Origin: Burkholderia sp.
Lineage (GTDB): Bacteria; Pseudomonadota; Gammaproteobacteria; Burkholderiales; Burkholderiaceae
DNA: 64,000 nucleotides
Assembly (NCBI GenBank): GCA_040954445.1
Contig: CP144362.1
Coordinates: forward strand, 310,001 to 374,000
Direction: 5' to 3'
The position numbers and the translations under genes are program-made. Below are positions 7,874 to 18,582 of this stretch, piece by piece. Position 1 is the first letter of the stretch. Each line of letters starts with the position of its first letter. The notes under the pieces are model-generated. The model made no database searches, was not told where the DNA came from, and was given only the letters and a program-made list of their open reading frames with translations.

Positions 7874-8523
7874 ATGACCTTTGCCGCCAAGTCTTTCGCC
7901 GCTGCTGTCAACCATCTGCTTGCCCGCGAATCCTGGGCGTCTAAACGCCTGCTTCCCTACGCTGGGAAAACCGCCAGGCTCGAATTCCCCCCGCTGACCC
8001 TGTCGCTGCTGGTGCAGCCCGATGGCTATTTTGCCTCCGTCGAGGCCCACGAGGCACCGCAGCCCCACGTCTCGATCACTCTCCTGGGCGGTGCGCGGCG
8101 GTCGCCGTTCGACGCCATCACGGCCTTCGTACAGGGGGGCAGGCCGCCGTCATGAAGCACGTCAAGCTGGAGGGCGATGCTGAATTCGCCACCCAGCTTG
8201 CCAAGCTCGCCGAACACCTGCGCTGGGAACCCGAGGAGGATCTGGCCAGCGTGCTCGGTGACGCTCCCGCCCATCGGATTTTCGCCCTGGTGCGTTCGGC
8301 ATGGAACGAGGCGCGTTGTACTGGCCGTAATCTGGTCGACTCGCTGAGTGAATATTTTCTCGATGAAAACCCGCAGGTCGTGCGTCGCGCCGCGCTCGGC
8401 GAGTTCGACGCCGAACTCGTCCGCGCACGCGATGCCCTGGCCCGCATTGAGAAGCGAATCGAGCGCCTAGAACAACGATCCGGCCTACCGGCGCGGGCCG
8501 CCACCCATGCTGGTGGGCACTGA
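7874..8523 (+). pseudogene. ubiJ: ubiquinone biosynthesis accessory factor UbiJ, frameshifted
   Basis: UbiJ is an SCP2-domain accessory protein of the ubiquinone-synthesis complex and lies just before ubiB, as here. The first frame (start 7874, MTFAAKSFAAAVNHLL) carries the SCP2-like part and stops at 8155. The second frame, from 8152, carries the remainder (MKHVKLEGDAEFATQLAKLAEHLRWEPEEDLA) and a C-terminal coiled coil (ARDALARIEKRIERLE). The break is at a run of six G (8133-8138). One more G would restore FVQGGQAAVMKHVKLEG, the usual family sequence. So there is a one-base deletion in a homopolymer: true decay, a slippage site, or a sequencing error. Confidence 0.82.
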
Positions 8524-8535
8524 GGGCAATCATGC

Positions 8536-10107
8536 ATGCGCATTTTCCGTTTCATCAAAATCGTCTATACCTTGATCCGCTTCGGCCTCGACGAGGTCAT
8601 GCTGTCGTGCATCGACGATCGCCGCATCAAGCTGCTGCTGCGCATCACCACCATCGGTCGCCGTTTTGCCGATTCGCCGGCGGTGCGGCTACGCCGCGCA
8701 CTCGAAAGTCTTGGGCCGATCTTCGTGAAGTTCGGCCAGATGCTGTCGACCCGCCGCGACGTGCTGCTGCCTGATTTCGCGAGCGAGCTGACCAAGCTGC
8801 AGGATCAGGTTCCGCCCTTCGATTCAGCACTGGCCATGTCGCTGGTCGAAAAATCGCTGGGCGCTTCGATTAGCGCGCTGTTCGATGAGTTTGAACCGGT
8901 TCCGGTGGCCAGCGCCTCGATCGCCCAGGTACATTTCGCCAAGCTCAAGGAAGGCGTGCACGCTGGCAAGGAAGTGGCCGTCAAGGTGCTGCGCCCGAAC
9001 ATGCTGCCGGTGATCAACTCGGACATGGCGCTGTTACGCGACATCGCCACCTGGGCCGAGCGGCTCTGGCCTGACAGCCGGCGCCTCAAGTTGCGCGAGG
9101 TGGTGGCCGAGTTCGACAAGTACCTGCACGACGAGCTCGACCTGGTGCGCGAGGCTGCCAATGGCAGCCAGCTATGCCGTAATTTCGCCGGACTCGATTT
9201 GCTTCTGGTGCCGGAGATGTTTTGGGACTATAGTTCCTCCTCCGTGCTGGTGATGGAGCGCATGAAGGGCGTGCCGATCAGCCAGGTCGACACGCTGCGT
9301 GCGGCTGGCGTCGATCTCCCAAAGCTAGCGCGCGAGGGCGTCGAGATCTTCTTTACCCAGGTCTTCCGCGACGGCTTCTTCCACGCCGACATGCACCCCG
9401 GCAATGTGTTCGTGAGCCTCGATCCGAACCATTTCGGTCGCTATATCGCGCTCGACTTCGGCATCGTCGGCGCGCTCTCCGACTTTGACAAGAACTACCT
9501 GGCGCAGAACTTCCTGGCTTTTTTCAAGCGCGACTACCATCGTGTCGCCACCCTGCACCTCGAGTCGGGCTGGGTGCCACCGCATACTCGAGCCGAGGAA
9601 CTTGAGAGTGCGATCCGCGCCGTTTGTGAGCCGTATTTCGACCGCGCACTGAAGGAGATCTCGCTGGGCCAGGTCTTGATGCGCCTGTTCTCCACTTCGC
9701 GCCGCTTCAACGTCGAGATCCAGCCGCAGCTGGTGCTGCTGCAGAAGACCATGCTTAACGTCGAGGGGCTGGGCCGTTCGCTGGACCCGGAGCTCGATCT
9801 CTGGAAGACCGCCAAGCCCTATCTCGAGCGCTGGATGACCGAACAAATCGGCCTGCGCGGCTGGTACGAGTGCTTCAAAGTTGAGGTGCCGCAATGGAGC
9901 AAGACGCTGCCGCAGTTGCCGCGCCTGATCCACCAGGCGTTTGCGGAGCGGCACGATTCTCCGCGCGGGCTCAGCGACGAACTGATGCAGCAGATTCTGA
10001 CCGAGCAGAAGCACACCAACCGGCTGTTGCAGGCCCTGCTGGTGTTTGGGCTGGCGGTCAGCGTCGGCGTGGCGCGTGTACTTCTGGTATTGGCGGTCTG
10101 CCCCTGA
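8536..10107 (+). CDS. ubiB: ubiquinone biosynthesis protein UbiB, ABC1/ADCK-type kinase-like ATPase
   Basis: This 523-aa membrane protein of the UbiB/ABC1/COQ8 family supports ubiquinone synthesis, probably as an ATPase or extraction factor for lipid intermediates. Visible motifs are the KxGQ motif ([13 protein letters not shown], about residues 64-76), the alanine-rich loop ([11 protein letters not shown]), the invariant lysine in VAVKVLRP, the catalytic loop FHADMHPGN (about residues 285-293), and the metal-binding ALDFG. Two hydrophobic helices close the C-terminus. It is complete and is the last intact gene of the block. Confidence 0.95.
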   Translation: MRIFRFIKIVYTLIRFGLDEVMLSCIDDRRIKLLLRITTIGRRFADSPAVRLRRALESLGPIFVKFGQMLSTRRDVLLPDFASELTKLQDQVPPFDSALAMSLVEKSLGASISALFDEFEPVPVASASIAQVHFAKLKEGVHAGKEVAVKVLRPNMLPVINSDMALLRDIATWAERLWPDSRRLKLREVVAEFDKYLHDELDLVREAANGSQLCRNFAGLDLLLVPEMFWDYSSSSVLVMERMKGVPISQVDTLRAAGVDLPKLAREGVEIFFTQVFRDGFFHADMHPGNVFVSLDPNHFGRYIALDFGIVGALSDFDKNYLAQNFLAFFKRDYHRVATLHLESGWVPPHTRAEELESAIRAVCEPYFDRALKEISLGQVLMRLFSTSRRFNVEIQPQLVLLQKTMLNVEGLGRSLDPELDLWKTAKPYLERWMTEQIGLRGWYECFKVEVPQWSKTLPQLPRLIHQAFAERHDSPRGLSDELMQQILTEQKHTNRLLQALLVFGLAVSVGVARVLLVLAVCP

Positions 10108-10189
10108 GCGCGGCGAATCGGCAGAGCCTGACCCGTGATGGGCGATCAATATTCGCGGCGATGCTGTCGGCGGCGGTATCGGGAGAGAG

Positions 10190-10678
10190 ATGAGTGATAC
10201 CAGCAAGCAGGCCGGCGCTGCAACGCCGACCTCTGCACAAATATCGACCACCCCGCCGTTTCAGGGTCGGCAGCCGATTTCGTGAGCCGGGTAGCGCCGT
10301 GTTCTGCGACGAACGTTTCGAACACGGTTTCGTGCCTTGAGACCTGGTGTGCGTGTCCGATGCGTTAGCCGCCTTCGAGGTCGCGTCCGGTGTTAATCAT
10401 TGGCTTCGGCAGCGCGCACGAAGTGCTCTAGCTGGTAATGCAGACTGATGTGGTGGCGCTATTGCCCGAGGGCGGCTCGTTTAGCTGGCCGCCTCTTCAT
10501 CGGTGCCACGGCCCAAGGGCCACAAGAAGACACTGTTCTCGGGAGCGACCGCAATGCGCTCGATACTTTGCTCTGGCCGTATGTTACCCTCGAAGAAGTG
10601 CGACCGGTCACGAATTCGCTGCCGGTGTTCGAAGGGCGCGCGCAATGGTTGAGTTGGTGTCGACGCTCGGGAAGCTGA
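10190..10678 (+). pseudogene. TPMT-family SAM-dependent methyltransferase, ruined
   Basis: Scattered pieces of a thiopurine-methyltransferase-domain protein can be read in different frames, in the order expected downstream of ubiB. The N-terminus (MSDTSKQAGAATPT, start 10190) is followed by FCDERFEHGFVP with an in-frame stop. The C-terminal region (LFIGATAQGPQED, then EEVRPVTNSLPVFEG) lies at about 10485-10660. The central SAM-binding core is missing. The gene is non-functional. Confidence 0.72.
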
Positions 10679-10683
10679 GCGGG

Positions 10684-10700
10684 CTTTATGCAACAACGCC
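10684..10700. mobile_element. solo IS right-end scar
   Basis: TTTATGCAACAACGCC remains of an IS right end directly after the methyltransferase pseudogene. Confidence 0.6.
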
Positions 10701-10863
10701 TCAAAAACCTGACATCGAATAGCGGCACGGAGTTTGCCTCGCACGAGCAAATTACCCAGATCACTGTCGATCCGTAGTCTATTTCGCCAACCCATACCAC
10801 TCGTAGAAACGAGGCCTGAACGAGCACAGCAATGATGGGCTCATCTGCAGGTTTTATCCTCAA
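10701..10863. other. intergenic remnant
   Basis: An open minus-strand frame runs through this 163-bp piece, but I recognise no family. It is wedged between two IS ends and is probably a gene fragment. Confidence 0.3.
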
Positions 10864-11987
10864 GGCGTTGTTGCATAAATCGAGTGTGAGGATGCAATAG
10901 CATCGACGGGCATAATTTCAGGCGATACGAACGGATTGCGGACGAGCGAGGTCCGCCATACGGTTGATGACGCCGACTCGCAGGCGACCGAGGTCGCCTG
11001 CGAGTCGATGTGACGCGCCCAGAGACAGTTGCCGGTGAGGGTCTTGAACCGATACATCGCATTCTCGGCAAGCGATCGCCGGTGGTAGCCACTGTCTTGC
11101 TTCCATTCTCGATGACCGTCACAGGCAATTGCATCAACCGCGACATTACGCCACGCCGCACCGGGCATATCCGCTGGCCAATGAACGGCACCCTCGCGTG
11201 GCGGAATCGAAGGAATAGCACTGCGTGCAGCCATGGCCGGATGGGATGGCTTGGTGTCGTAGGCACCATCACCGCCGATGACATCGATTTGTTCTTCGCG
11301 TGGAATCTGGTCGAGCAACTTGGCCAGAGCGTCACCGTCAGCCACATTCTGATTCGTCATTAGCGCGGCATGCACTTGACCCGTATTCGCGTTGAGCGCG
11401 AGACGGACTTTACGCCACGTGCGCCGCTTCGAGTAGCCGTGCTGGCGCACCCTTCCATTCACCTTCTCCATAGACCTTCAGACCAGTGCTGTCGACATCC
11501 AGATGGATCGGTTCATTGTCACGAAGGATCGGCAGTTCGACATCAAGCGTTTTTGCCCGGCGACAGAGCGTGGTGTAATTCGGCGCCGGCAAGCTCGGGA
11601 AGGCCAGATCGCGCAGACTTTGGGTGAAACCTTGCAGGGCGCGCAACGTCAGTCGATAGACGGTCTTCACGCCAAGTAATGTCTGAATCAGCGTATCGCC
11701 GTATAGACACGGGCGACCACGTGTGGGTATGGCATCGGGCATTCTGGCAAGGACGGCTTCATCTATCCATATTGTTACGTTCCCCCGGTGGATCAGGCCT
11801 TTCATTATAGGCCGCCCAATTCCTGACACGGTAGCGTGCCTTCGGCTCACCTTTTTTGTGTATGTCCTTGCGCATTTTCTTGGCAAAAATTAGGCAGTTA
11901 CTCTGAAATCTGACTTGATAGGAGGCTGGCCCCGCGACCGTTGCGCGTAAACGTCAACGGATCTCGCTCGATTTATGCAACAACGTC
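10864..11987 (-). mobile_element. IS903-group element, full length, transposase frameshifted
   Basis: This is 1124 bp with both inverted ends. The transposase reads from [13 protein letters not shown] (11886) to YGEGEWK, and then one extra C near 11452 shifts the frame. The rest ([19 protein letters not shown]...) continues from 11471 and also deviates at its C-terminus. It is inactive unless translation slips. No matching 9-bp duplication flanks it. Confidence 0.9.
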
Positions 11988-12362
11988 CCTCAGGGGACCG
12001 ACTTCAACGTCGTCAGCGACCACCAGTTCGAGGTACTCGAACATACTCTCACTATCCGAGGACAGAAATCCCTCGGCTTTCGCTCTCTGAATGAGGTCTT
12101 TTTAGACTACTCGAGAGCGTTGTAAACCCACCTAGGTTTGTTGCGTTTTACTTAGGAATAAATCCCCATGACTTGTACAAAGCCACTCGCCAGATTCATC
12201 AGGGCACACTCGCTGCTCGTGCCAAACGAGGTACTGAACGCCGACCGGTGCCGTCTCGCTTAATCTCGAGCACGATTCCATCGTCAACTAGGTTGGAATC
12301 AGGGTTCATAAACAGGTTCACGTTGCATGACAGAGGCGACAACTACTTTGACGCGCGCCTGG
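11988..12362. other. intergenic region with a possible coding remnant
   Basis: No intact gene is seen. On the minus strand, about 12105-11992, a short open stretch (KDLIQRAKAEGFLSS, then MFEYLELVVADDVEV) looks like a protein fragment of unknown family. A 22-bp stretch near 12336 (GGCGACAACTACTTTGACGCG) recurs almost unchanged near 54604, suggesting the trace of another mobile element. Confidence 0.35.
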
Positions 12363-13562
12363 CTATCGTCGGCATGAGAGTACTTGTACACATTCGGAGC
12401 GAGGCGGCGGCGCGGGCACCGCCTCGCCGCTCTGCCGTTTGCTGTAAGTTACACCTCCGCCGGGCAATGCAGCGTAGGCAGTCGCTAGATGATAGGGCGT
12501 GGTGGAGGGGAGGTCGGCGCGCGAAATCTCGCCGTCCGCGCGCTTACACTCGTACCAGCCGCGTGGATGCAAGAAGCGGGCGGCAAAGCGCTCAATCTGC
12601 CGCGCGAGATCGGGCGAGCCGGGCTGCACGCCGCGCGTGGCCAGCGCGCGCAGGTACTCGGTCTGCACCCAGATCCGCTGGGTCGCATCGAGACAGGCGC
12701 CGCTCACATCTGTGGCCGCGCATACGCCACCCGTGGCCGCATCGACGCCGTGCCGTTCGGCGAACAGATAGGCGCGCTCGAGCGCGTCGGGCAGGCCCGT
12801 CGCGGCGAGCCGCTCGCCGGCCACGCTGACCAGGTGGTACCACTCGAACTGATGGCCAGGCTCGAGGCGGTTGCCGATCGTGCCGAGCGGCAGCTCCGCG
12901 ACGCAGCCCGTAGCGCTGTCGACGAAGCGCCGTTCGACCGCGCCTGCGGTGCGCAGCAGCGCGTCGTCGAAGACGTGGTCGCCGAATGCGTCGCCGGCGG
13001 CGAGCCAGGCTTCGGTCAGGTGCATCAGCGGATTCTGCAGCGGGCCGCAGTCGAGCGGTGAGAAATCCTCGGCGCGCACGGCATCGAGGCAGGCCTCGCC
13101 CATGCTCGGCGCAAAGCGGTCCTCGATCAGCGCAGCGGTATGCTCGGCGAGCCGCCGCGTGTCGAGGTTACCGGAGGCGGCGAAGTAGGCGGCGCAGGCG
13201 AACACGATAAAGGCGTGGGTGTAGAGATCCTTGTTGCGATTGAGCGGCGAGCCTTGCGCGTCGACGCTATAAAACCAGCCGTCGTAACGCGGATCGCGAA
13301 AATGACGGCACAATCCGTCGAACAGCATGTCTGCGTGAGCCAGCTCGCCCGCCTCGGCGAATACGAACAACTGCCGCGCGCAAGCTATCGCGCGAAAGCG
13401 CGAGACCTGCAGCGGCGCATGCGTGTCGGGCGCGACGGCTTCGCACGGCAGCCCGATGCCGGTGTCGAAACCGGGGCCGCGCCACAGCGGCAGCACGATT
13501 TCTGCGAAATGCCGGCGTAGTTCAGCGGCCTGGATCGTGGCGGAGCGAGTAGCGGACATCAT
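12363..13562 (-). CDS. AGE-family (N-acylglucosamine 2-epimerase-like) epimerase/isomerase
   Basis: This 399-aa protein belongs to the AGE superfamily of (alpha/alpha)6-barrel sugar epimerases and isomerases, which act on GlcNAc/ManNAc, mannose or cellobiose. Support comes from the repeated helical pattern and conserved pieces: RFRAIACARQLFVFAEAGEL, the DLYTHAFIVFACAAY region, the EWYHLVSVAGE segment with the conserved histidine, and QTEYLRALA. The substrate cannot be told. The C-terminal 35 residues after YHLATAYAALPGGG look non-native, perhaps a read-through after loss of the old stop. It is divergent to mgtC. Confidence 0.78.
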   Translation of the reverse strand: MMSATRSATIQAAELRRHFAEIVLPLWRGPGFDTGIGLPCEAVAPDTHAPLQVSRFRAIACARQLFVFAEAGELAHADMLFDGLCRHFRDPRYDGWFYSVDAQGSPLNRNKDLYTHAFIVFACAAYFAASGNLDTRRLAEHTAALIEDRFAPSMGEACLDAVRAEDFSPLDCGPLQNPLMHLTEAWLAAGDAFGDHVFDDALLRTAGAVERRFVDSATGCVAELPLGTIGNRLEPGHQFEWYHLVSVAGERLAATGLPDALERAYLFAERHGVDAATGGVCAATDVSGACLDATQRIWVQTEYLRALATRGVQPGSPDLARQIERFAARFLHPRGWYECKRADGEISRADLPSTTPYHLATAYAALPGGGVTYSKRQSGEAVPAPPPRSECVQVLSCRR

Positions 13563-13682
13563 AGAACTGAACTCTTAGGTCGCTCAAGGTACGTCGAGGA
13601 CAAGGGGGCGGCGGAGCACCCTATCCAATCATGCGGCCAGCGACCCTATTGGGTCGACACAATAACAGGACGGAGAGAAGGC

Positions 13683-14378
13683 ATGTTCAATAATATCGAA
13701 CTCGTCTCGCGGCTAGTGCTGGCCGCCGCACTCGGCAGCGTCATCGGTTTCGAGCGCGAACGCCTGTCCTGGGCGGCAGGCCTACGCACCCACATGCTGG
13801 TTTGCGTCGGCTCCGCGCTGATCATGATCGTCTCGGCATTCGGCTTTGCCGACGTGCTCGGCAAGCCGGATATCGTGCTCGACCCGTCGCGGATTGCCGC
13901 GCAGGTCGTATCGGGCATCGGCTTCCTCGGTGCCGGCTCAATCCTGATGCGCGGCGAGATCGTGCGCGGCCTGACAACGGCGGCCAGCCTCTGGTCGGTC
14001 GCCGCAGTGGGACTGGCGGTGGGCGGCGGGCTCTACGTGGCGGCGATTGCGGCCACCGTGATCGTACTGGTGATCCTGGCTGGTATCAAGCCGCTCGAGA
14101 AGCGCTACATTACCGTGCGACAACGACGGCACATGTCGTTGCTGGTCGATCGCGGCGCGCTAACCTTCATCTCGCTGCACACTGCACTCGGCAGTGACAG
14201 CACGCGCGTCAAGCAGTTCATCGTGCAGCAGAGCGAGGAAAACCCCGAATGCGATGACGTAACGATCTCGCTGGCGCGCGTGTCGCCGATCGAATACCAG
14301 CGCATTTCTGCGCAGCTACGGCACCTACCAGGTGTGCAGGTGTTCAAGGAGCAAGAAGGCGTAACGGGCGCCGAGTGA
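13683..14378 (+). CDS. MgtC/SapB-family membrane protein
   Basis: This 231-aa protein has the MgtC/SapB fold: four to five N-terminal membrane helices (about residues 5-140) with the signature RERLSWAAGLRTHMLVCVGSAL and GIGFLGAGSILMRGEIVRGLTTAASLW. A soluble ACT-like C-terminal domain follows. MgtC proteins help growth at low magnesium and survival in macrophages by modulating ATP synthase or phosphate uptake; generic family members have poorly known roles. A clear ribosome site (GGAGAGAAGGC) precedes the start. The 120-bp region shared with the divergent AGE gene probably holds both promoters. Confidence 0.88.
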   Translation: MFNNIELVSRLVLAAALGSVIGFERERLSWAAGLRTHMLVCVGSALIMIVSAFGFADVLGKPDIVLDPSRIAAQVVSGIGFLGAGSILMRGEIVRGLTTAASLWSVAAVGLAVGGGLYVAAIAATVIVLVILAGIKPLEKRYITVRQRRHMSLLVDRGALTFISLHTALGSDSTRVKQFIVQQSEENPECDDVTISLARVSPIEYQRISAQLRHLPGVQVFKEQEGVTGAE

Positions 14379-14455
14379 GAGGCGGCGTAGCGCTCGCGAG
14401 CCGGCCAGACACATGGAGCGGGGCTGGTGGTGCGCGTCAAGGAAGACCGCTACAC

Positions 14456-15588
14456 GGCGTTGTTGCATAAATCGAGCGAGATCCGTTGACGTTTACGCGC
14501 AACAGTCGCGGGGCCAGCCCCCTATCAAGTCAGATTCCAGGGTAATCTGCCTAATTTTTGCCAAGAAAATGCGCAAGGACATACACAAAAAAGGTGAGCC
14601 GAAGGCACGCTACTGTGTCATGAATTGGGCGGCCTATAATGAAATGAAGGCTTGATCAACCGGGGAAACATAACAATATGGGGATAGATGCAGCCGTCCT
14701 TGCCAGAATACCCGATGCCATGCCCACACGTGGTCGCCCGTGTCTATACGGCGATACACTGATTCAGGCATTACTTGGCGTGAAGACCGTCTATCGACTG
14801 ACGTTGCGCGCCCTGCAAGGTGTCACCCAAAGTCTACGCGATTCAGCCTTCCCGAGCTTGCCGGCGCCGAATTACACCACGCTCTGTCGCCGGGCAAAAA
14901 CGCTTGATGTCGAACTGCCGATCTTTCGCGACAATGAACCGATCCATCTGGTTGTCGACAGCACCGATCTGAAGGTCTATGGCGAAGGTGAATGGAAGGT
15001 GCGCCAGCACGGCTACTCGAAGCGGCGCACCTGGCGTAAAGTCCATCTCGCGCTCAACGCAAATACGGGTAGTGCATGCCGCGCTAATGACGAATCAGAA
15101 TGTGGCTGACGGTGACACTCTGGCCCAGTTGCTCGACCAGATTCCACGCGAAGAACAAAGCGATGTCATTGTCGGTGACGGTGCCTACGACACCAAGCCA
15201 TGCCATGCGGCCATTGCTGCACGCAGTGCTATTCCTTCGATTCCGCAACGCGAGGGTGGTGCCGCTCATTGGCCAGCGGATATGCCCGGTGCGGCGTGGC
15301 GTAATAGCTCGGTTGATGCAATTGCCCGTGACGGTAGTTGAAAATGGAAGCAACACAGTGGCTACCACCGGCGATCGTTTGCCGAGAATGCGATGTATCT
15401 CTGTTCAAGACCCTCACCGGCAACTGTCCCTGGGCGCGTCACATCCACTCGCAGGCGACCGAGGTCTCCGTTCGCGTCGGCGTCATCAACCGTATGGCGG
15501 ACCTCGCTCGTCCGCAATCCGTTCGTATCGCCTGAATTATGCCCGTCGATGCTATTGCGTCTTCACACTCGATTTATGCAACAACGCC
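14456..15588 (+). mobile_element. IS903-group element, full length, transposase broken by several frameshifts
   Basis: Both inverted ends are present. The transposase starts at 14571 (MRKDIHKKGEPKARYC) but is cut near 14650 by an inserted stretch, resumes at 14678, breaks again near 15070 (a deletion in the NTGQVHAA region), and breaks once more near 15255. It is inactive. The right end abuts a half copy of the second hairpin repeat at its CCTCATG centre, the same position hit by the copy at 27593-28712. Confidence 0.9.
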
Positions 15589-15667
15589 CCTCATGTCTTA
15601 TTTTTCGATGTCCCTCACATGAGAGAGGATTTTCAAATTTCAAGATCACGAATTGCGGATCAATAAC
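15589..15667 (+). repeat. half of the second hairpin repeat family
   Basis: It starts at the CCTCATG loop region and runs through CCTCACATGAGAGAGG and ATTTCAAGATCACGAATT to GCGGATCAATAA. The left half was lost at the IS junction. Confidence 0.75.
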
Positions 15668-15787
15668 AAATTACCGAGAAAGGCATCCCCTAACAGGGAA
15701 TTTGAACTAGCCTCTAAACAACCGTATCCACTACATTTAGTGTCCGGTTGATTTTGCTAAAATCACGCGGTTAATCCGGAGAACCTC

Positions 15788-16186
15788 ATGAAACCGCTCA
15801 TTTTCGCAGCCGCGCTTGCGACGGTCGTCGCCCTCGCCGGGCCCGTATTTTCCGACGGCCAGCAGCCGAGGGACGAAGCACGGGCCCAGGCCGCGCAGAA
15901 CGAAGTCACCGGCCTGCCCGATCTTACCAAAATTAACCGCCCGGGTGCTGCAGTCAGTTCGAAGGTCGGATTTGACGACATCACGCGCACGCCGAGCTTC
16001 CACGAGAAGAGTGTGAGCGGCACGGAGGTCACCGAATACCACGATCGTGGCAAGCCCGTCGAGATAGACGTGCGTTCCAACTTCGGCACGCGTTACCAAA
16101 TGAGCTCGACGCCCGACATCTCGCCGCGTCCGCACCAGGGTAACGTGCCGGTCACGCGCGTACCTTCGATCAACCTGCACTACTGA
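15788..16186 (+). CDS. DUF2782-like small periplasmic protein
   Basis: This 132-aa protein has a signal peptide ([22 protein letters not shown]). The mature part contains [21 protein letters not shown], typical of the DUF2782 family found next to thrB in beta-proteobacteria. The function is unknown. It lies 121 bp upstream of thrB and is probably co-transcribed with it. polA, the usual upstream neighbour, is replaced by IS sequence. Confidence 0.75.
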   Translation: MKPLIFAAALATVVALAGPVFSDGQQPRDEARAQAAQNEVTGLPDLTKINRPGAAVSSKVGFDDITRTPSFHEKSVSGTEVTEYHDRGKPVEIDVRSNFGTRYQMSSTPDISPRPHQGNVPVTRVPSINLHY

Positions 16187-16307
16187 CGACTCATCCCGCC
16201 GCCGGCATCGCCGGCCTGGCGTAGAGCTGCTTCGCCAGGCCCTCCCGCAGCCGCCACCCCGCTCGCCGGCCTCTGCCAACCCGTTTCGACGTATCCCCGC
16301 ATGGCAC

Positions 16308-17306
16308 ATGGCAGTCTTTACCGAAGTCTCTGATTCTGATCTCGCGCACTGGATGCGTCACTACGATCTCGGCGAAGTCGTCGCGTTTCGCGGTATCCCC
16401 TCCGGCATCGAGAACAGCAACTTCTTCTTGAGCACCACGCACGGCGAATACGTCCTGACCATCTTCGAGAAGCTGACCGCCGCGCAGCTTCCGTTCTACC
16501 TGGAGCTGATGCGCCATCTTGCCAGGCACGGCGTGCCGGTGCCGGACCCCGTGGTGCGCGCCGACGGCACGCTGTTTGGCGAATTCTACAGCAAGCCGGC
16601 TTCGATCGTCACAAAGCTGGAAGGTTCGGCCCAGTTCGCGCCTGGGGTCGAACACTGCGTCGAGGTCGGCCAGATGCTGGCGCGCATGCACCTAGCGGGC
16701 CGCGACTACCCGAACCGCCAGCCGAACCTGCGCAGCCTGCCCTGGTGGCAGGAGAACGTGCCCGCTATCATCCCCTTCATCGACGAAGAGCAGCGCACGC
16801 TGCTCAAGTGTGAACTCGCGCACCAGGCCGCCTTCTTCGCCTCAGACGACTACGCAGCACTGCCCGAGGGCCCCTGTCACTGCGACCTGTTCCGCGACAA
16901 CGTGCTATTTGCACACGCGGTCCCCAATACCGGCCACATGGTTCGCCTGGGCGGCTTCTGCGACTTTTACTTCGCTGGCTGCGACAAGTGGCTGTTCGAC
17001 GTCGCCGTCACCATCAATGACTGGTGCATCGAGCTGGCCACCGGCATGCTCGACACACGGCGCGCAGACGCGCTGCTGCGCGCCTACCAGACTGTGCGCC
17101 CATTCACCGACGACGAACGCCACCGTTGGCCCGACATGCTGCGCGCCGGCGCGTACCGGTTCTGGGTCTCGCGCCTGTATGATTTCCACCTGCCCCGCGC
17201 CGCCAAGATGCTGAAGCAGCACGATCCAAGCCATTTCGAGCGGATCCTGCGCGAACGTATCACCCATGCGCAGGAACTCCCCGAGCGAAACGCCCCATGC
17301 AACTGA
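16308..17306 (+). CDS. thrB: homoserine kinase (type II, APH-fold)
   Basis: This 332-aa enzyme phosphorylates homoserine on the way to threonine. It belongs to the choline-kinase/aminoglycoside-phosphotransferase fold group used by beta-proteobacteria. Visible motifs are the N-terminal [13 protein letters not shown] loop, the catalytic [11 protein letters not shown] (about residues 187-197), and the metal-binding region [20 protein letters not shown] (normally IDFYFA). Length and start ([12 protein letters not shown]) are normal. Its stop codon overlaps the next gene by 10 bp. Confidence 0.92.
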   Translation: MAVFTEVSDSDLAHWMRHYDLGEVVAFRGIPSGIENSNFFLSTTHGEYVLTIFEKLTAAQLPFYLELMRHLARHGVPVPDPVVRADGTLFGEFYSKPASIVTKLEGSAQFAPGVEHCVEVGQMLARMHLAGRDYPNRQPNLRSLPWWQENVPAIIPFIDEEQRTLLKCELAHQAAFFASDDYAALPEGPCHCDLFRDNVLFAHAVPNTGHMVRLGGFCDFYFAGCDKWLFDVAVTINDWCIELATGMLDTRRADALLRAYQTVRPFTDDERHRWPDMLRAGAYRFWVSRLYDFHLPRAAKMLKQHDPSHFERILRERITHAQELPERNAPCN

Positions 17307-18106
17307 TCGAAGTCCCCGCCCAGACCGGTTACGTCTGGTTCCGCCAGGGCATCTGGTTGTTCCACCGCAATCCGCTGGCCTTCATCACACTGTTCTTCAC
17401 CTATCTGCTGGCGATGATGATCGTCTCGCTGGTGCCGGTGATCGGCCCAGCGCTGCCCTTGCTGTTTATCCCCGGCATCTCAGTCGGCTTCATGGCGGCC
17501 TGCCGCGACACGGTGGCCGGCAAGCCTGTGCTGCCGACCATCCTAATCGACGGCTTCCGCGCCTACGGCAGCCTGACCATGCAGCGCCTGTTCACACTCG
17601 GCGGCATCTACATCGTCTCGATCACGCTGGTGTTTGCATGCTCGGCCTTAGGCGACGGCGGCATGCTGTTGCGTCTGATGTTTGGCCTGGGCGACGACAA
17701 GCCTGATCCGAACCTGATCCTGTCGATGGGCACCCTGGTCGCCCTGCTGATCTGCACCACACTCTACGTGCCGATTGCGATGATGTTCTGGTTCGCGCCG
17801 GTGCTCACCACCTGGCACGAGATCCCGCCCGTCAAGGCTCTCTTCTTCAGCGTGGTGAGCTGCTGGCGCAACCGTTGGGCCTTTACGCTGTACGGCCTGC
17901 TGTGGTTCGCGGTTGCCACCGGCGCATCGTTCAGCCTGGCCGCACTGTTGCAGGCGCTTGGCGTCGGCGTCTACGCGATGACGATCATGATGCCGGTCTC
18001 AGTGGTGATCACCGCGGCACTCTACTGCTCGTTCTACGCCACCTATCGCAGCTGCTTTGGCGTGCAGGAACAGGGCAGTACGACGACCATCCCGCCCCAG
18101 CGCTGA
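17297..18106 (+). CDS. BPSS1780-type multi-pass membrane protein
   Basis: This 269-aa protein has about six membrane helices (first at residues 26-50, last at 225-252) and matches the membrane protein that follows thrB in Burkholderia (BPSS1780 family). No enzymatic motif is seen and the function is unknown. It overlaps the end of thrB, which implies translational coupling. Confidence 0.75.
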   Translation: MQLIEVPAQTGYVWFRQGIWLFHRNPLAFITLFFTYLLAMMIVSLVPVIGPALPLLFIPGISVGFMAACRDTVAGKPVLPTILIDGFRAYGSLTMQRLFTLGGIYIVSITLVFACSALGDGGMLLRLMFGLGDDKPDPNLILSMGTLVALLICTTLYVPIAMMFWFAPVLTTWHEIPPVKALFFSVVSCWRNRWAFTLYGLLWFAVATGASFSLAALLQALGVGVYAMTIMMPVSVVITAALYCSFYATYRSCFGVQEQGSTTTIPPQR

Positions 18107-18120
18107 ATTCTGCGCGTGGG

Positions 18121-18403
18121 CGGGCGACAGCACCGGTCTGAAGGTCTTATGGGCGAAGGTGAATAGAGAAGGTACTGCCAGCACGGCTACTCGAAGCGGC
18201 GCACGTGGCCGTAAAGTCCATCTAGCGGTCAACGCGAATACGGGTCAAGTGCATGCCGCGCTAATGACGCATCAGAATGTGGCTGACGGTGACGTTCTGG
18301 CTAAGTTGCTCGACCAGATTCCACACGAAAAACAAATCGATGTCATCGGCGGTGACGGTGCCTACGACACCAAGCCATGCCATGCGGCCATTGCTGCACG
18401 CAG
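18121..18403 (+). mobile_element. IS903-group internal transposase fragment
   Basis: This is a central transposase segment (from the DSTGLK region to CHAAIAARR) with frame damage and no ends. It is cut on the right by the mini-element at 18404. Confidence 0.85.
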
Positions 18404-18566
18404 GGCGTTGTTGCATAAATCAAGCGCGAGGACGCAATGGCATCGACGGGCATATTGATCACGAATTTCGGATCAATAATTTCAGACGCAATGGAACGGA
18501 TTGCGGACGAGCGAGGTCCGCAATCCGTTCCATTGCGTCCTCACACTCGATTTATGCAACAACGCC
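18404..18566. mobile_element. IS-derived hairpin mini-element (MITE), 163 bp
   Basis: Full IS-type ends (GGCGTTGTTGCATAAATC and its complement) bound a non-coding body. The left arm is an IS right end carrying a 24-bp insert (ATTGATCACGAATTTCGGATCAAT). The centre ATTGCGG-ACGAGCGAGGT-CCGCAAT is palindromic. It is almost the same as the copies at 52063 and 55683. Confidence 0.85.
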
Positions 18567-18582
18567 CCGCTCAAGCTAAAGC

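Noticed and set aside
10864-11987. Programmed frameshifting as the cause of the split transposase
   Set aside because: The breakpoints differ between copies (WKV, KTLDV, VELP, AAYNE), so they are random mutations, not one conserved slippage site; the copies at 48696 and 61548 need no frameshift.
12173-12829. Long plus-strand open frame overlapping the AGE epimerase
   Set aside because: Arg/Ala-rich product typical of an antisense shadow in GC-rich DNA; the minus-strand frame carries a recognisable family.
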